Positions 1 through 9,249 of a stretch of 52,396 bases of DNA are shown piece after piece. The notes under the pieces are model-generated. The model did not search any database, was not told the origin of the DNA, and saw only the letters and a program-made list of their open reading frames with translations. Each line of letters opens with the position of its first letter. The first letter of the stretch is position 1. A program made the translations under genes and the position numbers. This stretch comes from a candidate division FCPU426 bacterium. GTDB lineage: Bacteria; Oederibacteriota; Muellerivitia; Muellerivitales; Muellerivitaceae. The DNA is taken from assembly GCA_003152075.1 (NCBI GenBank), contig PLZG01000067.1, positions 1-52,396 of the forward strand, written 5' to 3'.

Positions 1-302
1 GTTTCGTTGGTGTTCTTGGCGCCGAACAAGTTTAGGAAGGAGCCGATTTTTCCATCGGTAATATCTTTCTTTTTGTCCGCGTCCATTTGCTTCCATTGGT
101 GGAACTGGGTCATCTGACCTATTTTTTCCTCGAGAGTCATTTTGGCCAAGAGGGCTACTACCTTCGAATCAATGGGAGAGCGAGGAGAAGAAGCCTTGGC
201 GGCGGGCTTTGCGGCTACAGGCTTCGCATCCGGCGCGGCGTTAAGTAGTGAAGGCAAGAATAACGACACGACCAGCAGTAAGCTGTAGTTTGAAAATTTC
301 AT
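1..302 (-). CDS. Glycoside hydrolase family 3 (beta-glucosidase/beta-xylosidase type), N-terminal part
   Basis: Partial gene that runs off the left edge; the ATG is at 302-300 on the minus strand. The visible ~100 residues start with a Sec signal peptide (MKFSNYSLLLVVSLFLPSLL), followed by an Ala/Pro/Lys-rich linker. Next comes the GH3 N-terminal motif around residues 47-66 (VALLAKMTLEEKIGQM), which precedes the TIM-barrel domain in BglX-like enzymes. The family removes glucose or xylose from the non-reducing end of oligosaccharides, usually in the periplasm. The gene is divergent from a sugar ABC transporter and shares an upstream region holding a LacI-type operator, so a role in oligosaccharide degradation is likely. 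The catalytic Asp and Glu lie outside the window, so substrate cannot be told. Confidence 0.82.
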   Translation of the reverse strand, partial: MKFSNYSLLLVVSLFLPSLLNAAPDAKPVAAKPAAKASSPRSPIDSKVVALLAKMTLEEKIGQMTQFHQWKQMDADKKKDITDGKIGSFLNLFGAKNTNE

Positions 303-384
303 AAATCCCCCTCGAGATAAAAATTGAAGGCTGATTTTACTCAAGGGGAAGCTAGGCTGTGACAAAAATCGACTCGAAAGAATG

Positions 385-394
385 AAAGCGCTTT
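385..394. promoter_or_regulatory. LacI/GalR-type operator in the divergent GH3/ABC region
   Basis: AAAGCGCTTT is a perfect 10-bp palindrome with the central CG typical of LacI-family operators. It lies between the divergent GH3 gene and the ABC transporter. The core matches the AAAAGCGCTTTT palindrome before xylA, so one regulator, possibly the LacI protein at 19168-20157, may control both sites (inference). The intergenic stretch 303-670 shows no other clear element besides the promoter noted separately. Confidence 0.5.
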
Positions 395-494
395 GCCACG
401 GGCTTGTTGTTTTGGCACGGAGTGAAAAGGTTCGGATGCGTTTGGAAATGATTTTTGAAAGCCCTTCCACGTTAGCCTGTAAGGGTTTTTCACG

Positions 495-523
495 TTGACG
501 GCCCTTGGGGCCTATGACATACT
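495..523 (+). promoter_or_regulatory. Candidate sigma-70 promoter for the CUT1 ABC operon
   Basis: TTGACG at 495-500 and CATACT at 518-523 are separated by 17 bases. The -35 match is strong and the -10 is moderate. It would start transcription about 140 bases before the binding-protein ATG. Confidence 0.4.
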
Positions 524-670
524 GTACCTCGTTTTCAGCCATTTTTTCATTGTCGGCATTTAAATGGGAAAATGACTAGCCCAGTTGTCTTTTTAAAATT
601 AAATAAAAAAGCTGGGACGCCCATTCCGTTTTACCCAACCCTAGAAGCCGCATCTTTTTCAGGAGGTTTT

Positions 671-1957
671 ATGAAAAACTTTCGCTTGGTCTTGGTTGCT
701 GTCGCCTGTTTGACTCTCGTGGCCGGGTTTAGCCTCTCCGGATGTTCCAAAGGAAGTTCCAAGCTCAAGATTTCCTCTTGGGGAAGCCCGGAAGAAAACC
801 AAATTCTTGTCGATCTCCTCAATGATTTCCAAAAAAAGCATCCCGATATCCCGGTTGAGCTTCAACGTCTTCCATATAACGAGTACACCACCAAGCTTCT
901 CACTGAAGTAGCTGGTGGTTTAGCCCCCGATGTGGTTTTCACCGAAGTGGGGAACTTCGCTGATCTGTTCCTCCGCGGGGCTTTGGAGCCCTTGAACCCT
1001 TATGTGCAAGCCGATCATATGGACTTGAGCGGTTACTATCCCCAAGTGGTCGACCGGTTCTCGGTGGATGGCCAAATTTATGTTATTCCCCGCGATACGG
1101 CGCCCATTTGTGTCATCTATTACAACAAGAAGGCTTTCGACGAAGCGAAAGTGGCCTATCCCACCGACGATTGGACCGTTGACGATTTCGTGGCCATCGC
1201 GAAGAAGGTCATGAAGAAAGACGCCGCAGGCAAGGTTACCCGTTGGGGTTTCATTGACGACTGGGTGATGCCCGAGCCTTGGGTTTATGATTTTGGAGGA
1301 ACCTACGTTGACGACGTGAAACATCCTACCAAGTGGACTTTCGCGACAAATCCCCACACACTCGATGCCATTCAGTTTCGCGCCGACATGATAGGAAAAT
1401 ATAAAATCATGATGCCCCCCTCAGGGCTCGCCGCCATGGGCGGGATGGGAACCGGCGACATGTTCATGAACGGGTCCGAGGCCATGTTTATCTCGGGTAT
1501 CTGGAAGACGCCGACCTTCCGACAAATCAAGGATTTTAAATGGGACGTGGTCATGATGCCCAAGGGACCCAATGGTGTTCGAGGGTTTGCTACGGGTGGA
1601 TCGGGTTACGGCATCTTGAAGAGCTCAACGCACAAAAAAGAAGCCTGGGAGCTGGTGAAGTTTATCTCTGGCGAGGAAGGGGCGAAAAAGCTGGCCCAAA
1701 CGGGTTTGGCCCAACCAGCCTTGATGAGGGAAGCCAATACCACCTTCCTGGACAATTCAGATCCGAAGAACAAGAAAATGCTTTTGGAAGCCGTGAAATA
1801 TGTGAAGTACCCTCCCATGTGCAAGAACTGGGATGAAGTGACGCACAGCATCATCGGACCCGAATTGGACAAGGTGTGGAACGGAACGGAGACGGCCGCC
1901 GAGGCGATGGATAAGTTGAAGCCTATGCTGGAAAAGAACGAGCCCCAGACTAAATAG
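671..1957 (+). CDS. CUT1-type sugar ABC transporter substrate-binding lipoprotein
   Basis: Extracytoplasmic receptor for a sugar or oligosaccharide, delivering it to the two permeases encoded directly downstream. The start at 671 is chosen because AGGAGG lies at 661-666 and the protein then opens with a lipoprotein signal peptide with lipobox LSGC (Cys25). An in-frame upstream start at 572 would add 33 residues with no signal character. The 428-residue length and motifs such as NEYTTKLLTEVAGGLAPDVV and DTAPICVIYYNKKAF fit the family 1 solute-binding fold (MalE/UgpB-like). It is clearly paralogous to the binding protein at 20205-21497. No ATPase gene is nearby, so a shared MsmX/UgpC-type ATPase is expected elsewhere. 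Confidence 0.92.
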   Translation: MKNFRLVLVAVACLTLVAGFSLSGCSKGSSKLKISSWGSPEENQILVDLLNDFQKKHPDIPVELQRLPYNEYTTKLLTEVAGGLAPDVVFTEVGNFADLFLRGALEPLNPYVQADHMDLSGYYPQVVDRFSVDGQIYVIPRDTAPICVIYYNKKAFDEAKVAYPTDDWTVDDFVAIAKKVMKKDAAGKVTRWGFIDDWVMPEPWVYDFGGTYVDDVKHPTKWTFATNPHTLDAIQFRADMIGKYKIMMPPSGLAAMGGMGTGDMFMNGSEAMFISGIWKTPTFRQIKDFKWDVVMMPKGPNGVRGFATGGSGYGILKSSTHKKEAWELVKFISGEEGAKKLAQTGLAQPALMREANTTFLDNSDPKNKKMLLEAVKYVKYPPMCKNWDEVTHSIIGPELDKVWNGTETAAEAMDKLKPMLEKNEPQTK

Positions 1958-1967
1958 GAGAAGCCGA

Positions 1968-2879
1968 ATGACATCAGCCGAACGCAAGGAAGCCATCAGC
2001 GCTTACATGTTTATCACGCCATTCCTATTGGCGATGATTTTCATCACGGGCGGCCCGGTGTTGGCGGCCTTCGGCCTTTCTTTCTGTAAGTGGGACATCC
2101 TGACCCCCATCCAGTTCGTGGGTCTCGACAACTACAAGGAAATGTTTTTCGGGGACCCGCGCTTTTGGAAAGCTCTATATAACACGGCCTATTTCACCTT
2201 TCTGTCGGTTCCTGTCGGAATGGTCCTTTCCATTATCGTAGCCATGCTCATGAACCAAAAAGTTAAGGGCATTGCCATTTACAGGACGATTTATTACCTT
2301 CCTTCGGTCCTGGGCACGGGGGTAGCGGTAGCGGTTCTCTGGAAATGGATTTTCAACGCCGATTCGGGTCTGCTGAACTACTTGATATCAATATTAACCG
2401 GCATTCCCATGTCCGAATGTCCCAAGTGGCTGGCCAGCGAGTTTTGGAGCAAGAACGCTCTGGTCATCATGAGTTTCTGGGGCGTCGGCGGCGGAATGAT
2501 TATTTATCTGGCCGGACTTCAGGGAATTCCCACTACGCTTTATGAAGCCGCTGAAATCGACGGGGCTAACCGTTGGCAGCAATTCTGGACCGTGACCCTA
2601 CCAGGCCTTTCGCCGATCATTTTCTTCCAATTGATTATCACGCTGGTAAATTCCTTCCAAATTTTCAACCAGGTTTACGTTATGACCGATGGGCTTGGCG
2701 GCCCAGCCGATTCCACCCTGGTCATGGTGCTTTACATTTATCAAAAGGCGTTTAAGTATTACCAGATGGGTTATGCCTCGGCCCTGGCCTGCATCTTGTT
2801 CGCCGTGATTCTGTTGGCAACCTGGCTTCAGTTCAAGTTTTCCAAGTGGGTTTATTACGAAGGCGAATTGAGGAAATAA
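1968..2879 (+). CDS. CUT1 sugar ABC transporter permease (MalF/UgpA type)
   Basis: Inner-membrane permease of 303 residues with about six hydrophobic segments. The cytoplasmic EAA loop that docks the ATPase is seen near residues 190-210 (EAAEIDGANRWQQF). The start ATG is 10 bases after the binding-protein stop, with GGAGAAG as ribosome-binding site. It forms an operon with the binding protein and the second permease, and pairs with the latter as a heterodimeric channel. The substrate cannot be read from sequence; the GH3 neighbour and the xylan-related genes further down suggest a plant oligosaccharide. Confidence 0.93.
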   Translation: MTSAERKEAISAYMFITPFLLAMIFITGGPVLAAFGLSFCKWDILTPIQFVGLDNYKEMFFGDPRFWKALYNTAYFTFLSVPVGMVLSIIVAMLMNQKVKGIAIYRTIYYLPSVLGTGVAVAVLWKWIFNADSGLLNYLISILTGIPMSECPKWLASEFWSKNALVIMSFWGVGGGMIIYLAGLQGIPTTLYEAAEIDGANRWQQFWTVTLPGLSPIIFFQLIITLVNSFQIFNQVYVMTDGLGGPADSTLVMVLYIYQKAFKYYQMGYASALACILFAVILLATWLQFKFSKWVYYEGELRK

Positions 2880-2881
2880 CA

Positions 2882-3793
2882 ATGGATTCCATCAACGACA
2901 ACTTAACGGTCAGTTCACCCAACGGGTTTTGGGCTAGTAAACGCCGCACGGAAAAAATCACCAAGATTTTCACAACTATTGTTCTTTCGATCGGCGCGGT
3001 CAGTATGATCTTGCCCGTTATCTGGATGCTCTCGACTTCCCTCAAAACTCCCACCGAGGTTTTCGCCGTGCCGCCGATCTGGATTCCCCATCCCCTGCAT
3101 TTCGAGAATTACCCCAAAGCCTGGACGATTAACAATATGTACATTAGCGAAGGAATCACCTTCACTACTTACACCATCAACACCCTCATCATCGCCCTTT
3201 CGGGTTGTGTGGGTGTCACCCTTACCTCCTCGTTGGTGGCTTTCGCCTTCGCGCGCCTGAGGTTTCCGGGCCGGGGCCCGTTATTCATTCTTTGCCTGGC
3301 TACCATGATGATTCCCACCCAGGTCACCATGATCCCGACCTTCATCCTTTTCAAAAGTATGGGTTGGTATGACACTTACTATCCTCTGATCGTTCCGGCC
3401 TTCCTGGGCGGTGGCGCCTACAACATTTTCCTCATGCGCCAATTTTTCATGAGTATTCCCTATGAGATGGACGAAGCGGCCAAGATTGACGGCTGTACCA
3501 ACTTTGGGGTTTACTGGCGTATCCTTCTTCCCCTTTGCAAGCCCGCCCTTACAACCGTGGCGGTCTTTTCCTTCGTTTGGAACTGGAACGACTTTATCAA
3601 CCCCTTGATTTACCTGGATTCCAACAGCAAAAAGACCTTGGCTTTGGGTCTGACCAACTTCGTTTCCCTTTATGGCCAGGATTACCATTTGCTCATGGCG
3701 GCTTCCTTGTTGATCGTCATCCCCCTGGTGGTCATGTTCCTTATGGGCCAGAGGTACTTCATCCAAGGTATCGCGACAACAGGATTGAAATAG
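2882..3793 (+). CDS. CUT1 sugar ABC transporter permease (MalG/UgpE type)
   Basis: Second inner-membrane permease, 303 residues, with about six membrane segments and the EAA loop near residue 195 (EAAKIDGCTNFGVYW). I chose the ATG at 2882, two bases after the preceding stop, rather than an in-frame start at 2846 that would overlap the upstream gene by 34 bases. The protein begins MDSINDN and reaches its first membrane segment after about 35 residues, usual for MalG-type proteins. It completes the three-gene transporter. Confidence 0.93.
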   Translation: MDSINDNLTVSSPNGFWASKRRTEKITKIFTTIVLSIGAVSMILPVIWMLSTSLKTPTEVFAVPPIWIPHPLHFENYPKAWTINNMYISEGITFTTYTINTLIIALSGCVGVTLTSSLVAFAFARLRFPGRGPLFILCLATMMIPTQVTMIPTFILFKSMGWYDTYYPLIVPAFLGGGAYNIFLMRQFFMSIPYEMDEAAKIDGCTNFGVYWRILLPLCKPALTTVAVFSFVWNWNDFINPLIYLDSNSKKTLALGLTNFVSLYGQDYHLLMAASLLIVIPLVVMFLMGQRYFIQGIATTGLK

Positions 3794-3798
3794 GACAT

Positions 3799-3826
3799 TT
3801 GAATTTTTGGGTTAAAAACCTATAAT
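3799..3826 (+). promoter_or_regulatory. Candidate promoter upstream of metK
   Basis: TTGAAT at 3799-3804 and a perfect TATAAT at 3821-3826, with a 16-base spacer. The predicted transcription start near 3833 lies just before a strong intrinsic terminator hairpin (3841-3876), so either a very short RNA is made or the metK mRNA begins with this hairpin. Confidence 0.5.
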
Positions 3827-3840
3827 TGCTCACCTGACTA

Positions 3841-3876
3841 GCCCTTGTTCCAGCGCGGAACAAGGGCTTTCGTTTT
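3841..3876 (+). terminator. Rho-independent terminator after the ABC operon
   Basis: GCCCTTGTTCC and GGAACAAGGGC form a perfect 11-bp stem with loop AGCGC, followed by TTTCGTTTT. It ends the ABC transporter transcript 47 bases after the permease stop. Confidence 0.85.
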
Positions 3877-3986
3877 GCCAGGATTTCGTTGGACCCATTT
3901 ATTGGGTTGCCGGGTTTCACCCACGCCTTTCCTTCGCTGACTGATTTTTTTGAGAGACGTCATTTTATCCCTTAAGGAGATTTGGA

Positions 3987-5159
3987 ATGAAGAGCGCCGC
4001 TATTTCCCCGTTGGGCAATGAAAAGTTTTTCTTTACGTCGGAATCCGTGACTGAAGGCCACCCGGATAAGGTGGCGGACGCGGTTTCGGACAGTATCCTG
4101 GACGCCTGCTTGAGACAAGACCCCTTTAGCCGGGTCGCCTGCGAGACCCTTCTGACCTGCAACTGGGTGGTGGTGGCCGGCGAGATTACGACGAAAGCCA
4201 ACGTCAACTGGCCGGAGGTTATCCGGGGCGCGATCCGAAAGATCGGATACATCGACGCCAAGGCCGGGTTGGACGCCGACACCTGCGGGGTTTCGGTGGC
4301 CATCAACCGCCAATCGCCGGACATCGCCATGGGCGTGGACACGGGCGGGGCCGGGGACCAGGGCATGATGTTCGGGTTCGCCTGCCGTGAAACACCTGAA
4401 CTGATGCCGCTTCCCATCATGCTGGCCCACCGCCTGGTGGAAAAACTGGCGCAAGTCCGTAAATCCAAGAAGCTCCCCTACTTGCGGCCCGACGGCAAGA
4501 GCCAAGTCTCGGTAGAATATATCGGCGGCAAACCGGTCCGCGTGGACGCGGTGGTGGTTTCAACCCAGCACGCGCCGATCGACCAGTCCAAATTACGGAA
4601 GGATGTCATCCGGCACGTCATCCGCACGGTGATCCCGTCCCGCATGATCGACAGCAAGACCAAGATTTTCGTGAATCCCACGGGCCGGTTTGAAATCGGC
4701 GGTCCCCTGGGCGATACGGGATTGACTGGCCGAAAAATTATCGTGGACACTTATGGTGGCTACGGTCGCCACGGCGGCGGAGCTTTCTCGGGCAAGGACC
4801 CTTCCAAGGTCGACCGTTCGGCGGCTTACGCGGCGCGTTGGGTTGCGAAAAACATTGTGGCGGCTGGATTGGCCGACCAGTGCGAGGTCCAGATTTCCTA
4901 CGCCATCGGCGTGGCCCAACCCACCAGCGTGTTGGTACACACCTTCGGAACTGGCCGCCTGCCGGAAGAACAGATTACCCAGTTGGTTCGCAAGATATTT
5001 GACCTGACGCCTCGCGGCATCATGAAGGCCCTCAATTTGCGCCGGCCTATTTACCAGAAGACTGCCGCTTATGGCCACTTCGGGCGTCATGATAAAGACT
5101 TCACTTGGGAGAAGACGGATAAGGCCGCTGCTTTACGTAAGGCTGCAAAACTAAAATAA
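3987..5159 (+). CDS. metK: S-adenosylmethionine synthetase
   Basis: Makes S-adenosylmethionine from ATP and methionine in the cytoplasm. The 390-residue length and signatures are those of bacterial Met[18 protein letters not shown] near residues 24-40, the [12 protein letters not shown] hexapeptide region, and the P-loop-like [10 protein letters not shown]. The start follows an AAGGAG site at 3974-3979. No SAM riboswitch class that I can recognise is visible in the 110 bases between the terminator and the start. ahcY follows after a hairpin repeat, so the two enzymes of the methyl cycle are probably co-transcribed. Confidence 0.97.
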   Translation: MKSAAISPLGNEKFFFTSESVTEGHPDKVADAVSDSILDACLRQDPFSRVACETLLTCNWVVVAGEITTKANVNWPEVIRGAIRKIGYIDAKAGLDADTCGVSVAINRQSPDIAMGVDTGGAGDQGMMFGFACRETPELMPLPIMLAHRLVEKLAQVRKSKKLPYLRPDGKSQVSVEYIGGKPVRVDAVVVSTQHAPIDQSKLRKDVIRHVIRTVIPSRMIDSKTKIFVNPTGRFEIGGPLGDTGLTGRKIIVDTYGGYGRHGGGAFSGKDPSKVDRSAAYAARWVAKNIVAAGLADQCEVQISYAIGVAQPTSVLVHTFGTGRLPEEQITQLVRKIFDLTPRGIMKALNLRRPIYQKTAAYGHFGRHDKDFTWEKTDKAAALRKAAKLK

Positions 5160-5165
5160 ATCATT

Positions 5166-5246
5166 AACCACCAAGGCACCAAGACACCAAGAAAAGCGAA
5201 AAGAAATATCTTTGCCTTTCTTGGTACCCTTTGTGTCTTGGTGGTT
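5166..5246. repeat. Family A palindromic repeat, copy 1 (metK-ahcY)
   Basis: Left arm carries three ~8-9 base units (ACCACCAAG, GCACCAAG, ACACCAAG). The right arm is its imperfect reverse complement, ending CTTGGTGGTT. The centre contains TTTGCCTTTC, the reverse of a GGCAAA box seen in other copies. It fills almost the whole gap between metK and ahcY and would form a long RNA hairpin in their joint transcript. Confidence 0.85.
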
Positions 5247-5267
5247 CAAATTTTTTGGAGGAATTGA

Positions 5268-6524
<1,257 letters not shown>

Positions 6525-6551
6525 TTTAAAGTTTTAAACAACTGTCATTTT

Positions 6552-6585
6552 AAAAGGCGGGCCTTTTGGGACCCGCTTTTTTTAT
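6552..6585 (+). terminator. Rho-independent terminator after ahcY
   Basis: AAAAGGCGGG pairs with CCCGCTTTTT around a short loop, followed by a T-rich run at 6577-6583. It closes the metK-ahcY transcript. Confidence 0.75.
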
Positions 6586-6605
6586 TTGGGTACTATTTAA
6601 ACTAT

Positions 6606-6719
6606 AACCCTCGCTCCTTGCGGGAGAGGGTATACCGACCATTTATTTATCTTTTAGGTGGTCGGCATTATGCCAATATCATTTTGGATGGATATCCAAA
6701 ATTGGCATAGGGTGAGGGG
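6606..6719. repeat. Family E repeat (CCCTCGCCCC type), solo copy split by an insertion
   Basis: The 6606-6632 half (ACCCTCGCTCCTTGCGGG, then AGAGGGTA) and the 6708-6719 half (TAGGGTGAGGGG) together reconstitute the ~36 bp sequence that flanks the DUF559 gene at 11911-12327. Here the copy is alone, without a gene, and interrupted at its TA by 77 bases. Confidence 0.75.
6631..6709. mobile_element. 77-bp hairpin insertion flanked by TA (MITE-like)
   Basis: The family E repeat is interrupted between 6632 and 6708. The TA is present on both sides (6631-6632 and 6708-6709), while intact copies have one TA or similar dinucleotide there. The insert has two imperfect hairpins: CCGACCA/TGGTCGG (6635-6665), and one pairing ATGCCAAT with ATTGGCAT (6670-6708). 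TA duplication is the signature of IS630/mariner-type insertion. No coding capacity. Confidence 0.5.
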
Positions 6720-6766
6720 TGGTACACCGCGAAAAAACCACCCATGAACTGGGAAGCTTGTTGTAA

Positions 6767-6847
6767 TTGGCCCGTGGGCCAACCGCGGCCATCCCCATTG
6801 GGGATGGCCGCTTCAAGCCTGTCGCTGAGTTCGCTTCTCGCAATGAC
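6767..6847. repeat. Hairpin cluster ending in a half family D repeat
   Basis: TTGGCCCGTGGGCCAA (6767-6782) is palindromic. It is followed by a perfect 12-bp hairpin, GCGGCCATCCCC with GGGGATGGCCGC, at 6785-6811. The segment ends with CTCGCAATGAC (6837-6847), the outer arm of family D elements at 14062-14175 and 25882-26014. It looks like a truncated copy. With the terminators, it accounts for the gene-free stretch 6525-6916. Confidence 0.55.
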
Positions 6848-6865
6848 AATAAGTGAGTTGAAAAC

Positions 6866-6902
6866 AAAAAAGGCGGGCTCCCAAAGGGTCCGCCTTTTTT
6901 TA
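6866..6902. terminator. Bidirectional intrinsic terminator
   Basis: An A-run, the stem GGCGG/CCGCC with inner CCC/GGG, then a T-run. On the minus strand it sits 15 bases after the stop of the PilT-like gene and should terminate that operon. On the plus strand it would back up the ahcY terminator. Confidence 0.75.
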
Positions 6903-6916
6903 TGTCCGGATAGCTT

Positions 6917-8020
6917 TTAATTGGCCGGTGAACTCTGCTGTTCTTGCTTCGCGATGGCCAATTCCCTTTCCATGAGGGCTAAAAACTTTTTCTTCTCATT
7001 GGCTTTCAAATAGGCTTGCTCCGCCGAAATCTTTCCCTCTTCCAAAAAGTTCATGAGGCATTGGTCCATGGTTTGCATCCCGGCCTTGCCGTTCAACTCA
7101 ATCAAGGAATTCAGCCCCGAAACCTTGCCGGTCCTAATCAAGTTTGGAAGGCTCTTTTCGTAAGTCAGGATCTCCACGGCCGCGCAGCGGCCCTTTCCGT
7201 CCTTGGTGGGGCACAACTGCTGGGCCACGATTCCCTTGGTGGTGGCGGCCACCCCCCCCCGGGCCTTGTCCCGCTCGTCGGCGGGGAAAACATTGATAAT
7301 GCGGTCGATGGTCTTGGCCGCTGAGTTGGTATGCAGGGTCCCGAAGACCAGGATGCCCATTTCGGCGGCCGAGAGGGCCAGGGAAATGGTCTCATAATCC
7401 CTCATTTCACCCACCAGGATGATATCCGGGTCCTAGCGCATGGAGGAGCGCAGGGCGGCCTTGAAAGAATGGGTGTCGCGGTGCACTTCCCGCTGGGTGA
7501 TCTTGCATTTTTTCACGGGATGCACGAACTCGATAGGGTCCTCAATGGTGAGGATATTGGCCTCCCGGTTGGAATTGATCTCATCGATCATGGCGGCCAG
7601 GGTGGTGCTTTTGCCGCTTCCCGTGGGACCGGTGACCAGGACCAAGCCCCTTTTCACCTTGCAAAGGTTTTTCAAAATCGGCGGCATCCCAAGGTCCTCA
7701 AGAGTCAGGATCTTGGCGGGGATGGTGCGGAAGACCGCCGCAATGCCCTGTTGGTTGAAAAAAACGTTGGCCCTGAAACGCGCCAGGCCCGGCACCTCGT
7801 AAGCGTAGTCGTAATCATGCCTCTGCCAGCAAAGCTCCCACTGCTCGTCCGTGATCGTCTCGTAAATCAGGGTATGAAGGACCTGCTCGGTCACGATCCA
7901 GTCGTCCAAGGGGGTCAATTCGCCCCGTACGCGGATCAAGGGCGGGTTGCCAATGGTCAAGTGCATGTCAGAAGCCTTGAGGGCCACCATCTTCTTGAAT
8001 AGCTCGTCAATGGTGGCCAT
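6917..8020 (-). pseudogene. PilT-like twitching ATPase, interrupted by an in-frame TAG
   Basis: Hexameric ATPase of the PilT/PilU family, which powers retraction of type IV pili. Start ATG is at 8020-8018 with GGAGGAAT just upstream. The reading frame carries PilT features: Walker A GPTGSGKST (residues 131-139), the Asp-box ILTIEDPIEF and Walker B ILVGEMRD. Codon 196 (7435-7433) is TAG, exactly where the upstream paralogue has GAG in LREDPDI. Without it the product would be 367 residues, normal for PilT. TAG is an ordinary stop for other genes here (for example 671-1957 and 2882-3793), so a nonsense mutation or sequencing error is likelier than recoding. The GTG at 7414 could restart a C-terminal fragment lacking Walker A. 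A run of nine C at 7252-7260 lies in the downstream half. Confidence 0.85.
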
Positions 8021-9054
8021 CAGGATTCCTCCGCGATCAGTTCCTCGGCCTGGGCCGGGGTGATCTTCTTGGAGGCCGCCATGGCCCTTAGGCATATTTC
8101 CATCGTCTGCATGCCTTGCAATCCGCCAGTCGCGATGAGGGAGGGGATCCGGTGGTATTCCTCGCCGCGAATGGTGTTGGCCATGGCCAGGCTGTTCACC
8201 AATATCTCAAAGGCTGGCACCATGGCGGTGCCCTCGGCGTTCACCAAAAGGCGCTGGGATACGATACCTACCAAGCTTTCCGAAAGGCTGGCGACAGCTT
8301 GGGACTGCTCGGCGGCGGGGAAAAGGTTGATGACACGGGAAATGGTGGCAGCGGCGGAACCGGTGTGCAGGGTGCCGATGACCAAGTGGCCGGTCTCGGC
8401 GGCGGTCAGGGCGAGGCTCATGGTCTCGTAGTCGCGCATCTCACCGACCATGATAATATCCGGGTCCTCGCGCAGGGCGCTGCGCAGGGCGGCGGAAAAG
8501 CTGGCCGTGTGGGGGCCGACGCTGCGCTGGTTCACCAGGGACTTCTTCCTTTTGTGGATGTACTCAATGGGGTCCTCAATGGTGATGATATGCTCCTCAC
8601 TCTCCTCGTTCATGTAGTCCACCAGGGCGGCGCAAGTGGTGGACTTGCCCGATCGGCCGGGCCCGGTGATGAGGATCAGGCCCTGGTTGGCGTCGGAGAA
8701 TTTCTTGAGGATGGGAGGCAGGCCCAGCTCGTCAAGGGAAGCCACCTGTGAGCTGAAATGGCGGAACACGGCGTCCCAACCCTTGCGCTGGCGGTAGGCG
8801 TTAACGCGGAACCGCTCGCAGCTTTCCATGGTATAGGAAGTGTCCACCTCCCAATCCATTCTCAACTTGTCGGCGATGAAAGGATTCAGAATCTCGAAAA
8901 TTAACTGTTCGCAGTCTTGAATGAGGAGGGGTTCGGGGGTAATGGGGGTCAACCGGCCCAATTGGCGCACGTAAGCGGGGGAGTCCGAGGCGATATGCAG
9001 GTCGGAACCCTTCCGGTCGATGCAGGTTTGAAGATACTGGTCAATTTTGGGCAT
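8020..9054 (-). CDS. PilT/PilU-like type IV pilus retraction ATPase
   Basis: Cytoplasmic motor ATPase of 344 residues. The N-terminal PAS-like region runs to about residue 110, followed by Walker A GPGRSGKST (131-139), the Asp-box TIEDPIEY (158-165), Walker B IIMVGEMRD (200-208) and the His-box GTLHTGSA. Its TGA overlaps the ATG of the second pilT-like gene by one base, so the two are translationally coupled. Tandem pilT-pilU pairs are common. Which member is PilT and which is PilU cannot be decided by eye. The Walker A second half (GRSGKS instead of GTGSGKS) is slightly unusual but keeps the essential GK[ST]. Confidence 0.9.
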   Translation of the reverse strand: MPKIDQYLQTCIDRKGSDLHIASDSPAYVRQLGRLTPITPEPLLIQDCEQLIFEILNPFIADKLRMDWEVDTSYTMESCERFRVNAYRQRKGWDAVFRHFSSQVASLDELGLPPILKKFSDANQGLILITGPGRSGKSTTCAALVDYMNEESEEHIITIEDPIEYIHKRKKSLVNQRSVGPHTASFSAALRSALREDPDIIMVGEMRDYETMSLALTAAETGHLVIGTLHTGSAAATISRVINLFPAAEQSQAVASLSESLVGIVSQRLLVNAEGTAMVPAFEILVNSLAMANTIRGEEYHRIPSLIATGGLQGMQTMEICLRAMAASKKITPAQAEELIAEES

Positions 9055-9208
9055 GGTTCATTTCGGGGTAGGTGTTAAAAGCTCTTGGGAGATTATAAAA
9101 AATTAATTTTGTTCATTCCATACAATCCCTCAAACCCCCGGTGGAGAGGCTGGCGAAAAAGGCTGTCTTTTCATTGTCAAATCGTTTCCTTCGCCGGGGC
9201 CAGCGCCT

Positions 9209-9214
9209 TATAAT
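9209..9214 (+). promoter_or_regulatory. -10 box upstream of xylF
   Basis: Perfect TATAAT 35 bases before the xylF start. The hexamer 17 bases upstream is a weak -35 (TTTCCT region), suggesting an activator-dependent or regulated promoter. TTGTCA at 9174-9179 is too far away to be its partner. Confidence 0.45.
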
Positions 9215-9249
9215 CGACCCCGCAATTCAACTATCCCCTGGAGGAACTT

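Noticed and set aside
572-670. Upstream extension of the first sugar-binding protein
   Set aside because: Starting at 572 would bury the lipoprotein signal peptide behind 33 residues; AGGAGG at 661 supports the ATG at 671.
3868-3986. Possible SAM riboswitch before metK
   Set aside because: I looked for SAM-I, SAM-II and SAH-type conserved cores and saw none; only weak local pairing such as GGACCC/GGGTT is visible.
7433-7435. TAG recoding (pyrrolysine or suppressor) in the PilT-like gene
   Set aside because: TAG is the natural stop of several intact genes in the window and no pyl genes are present; mutation or sequencing error is simpler.
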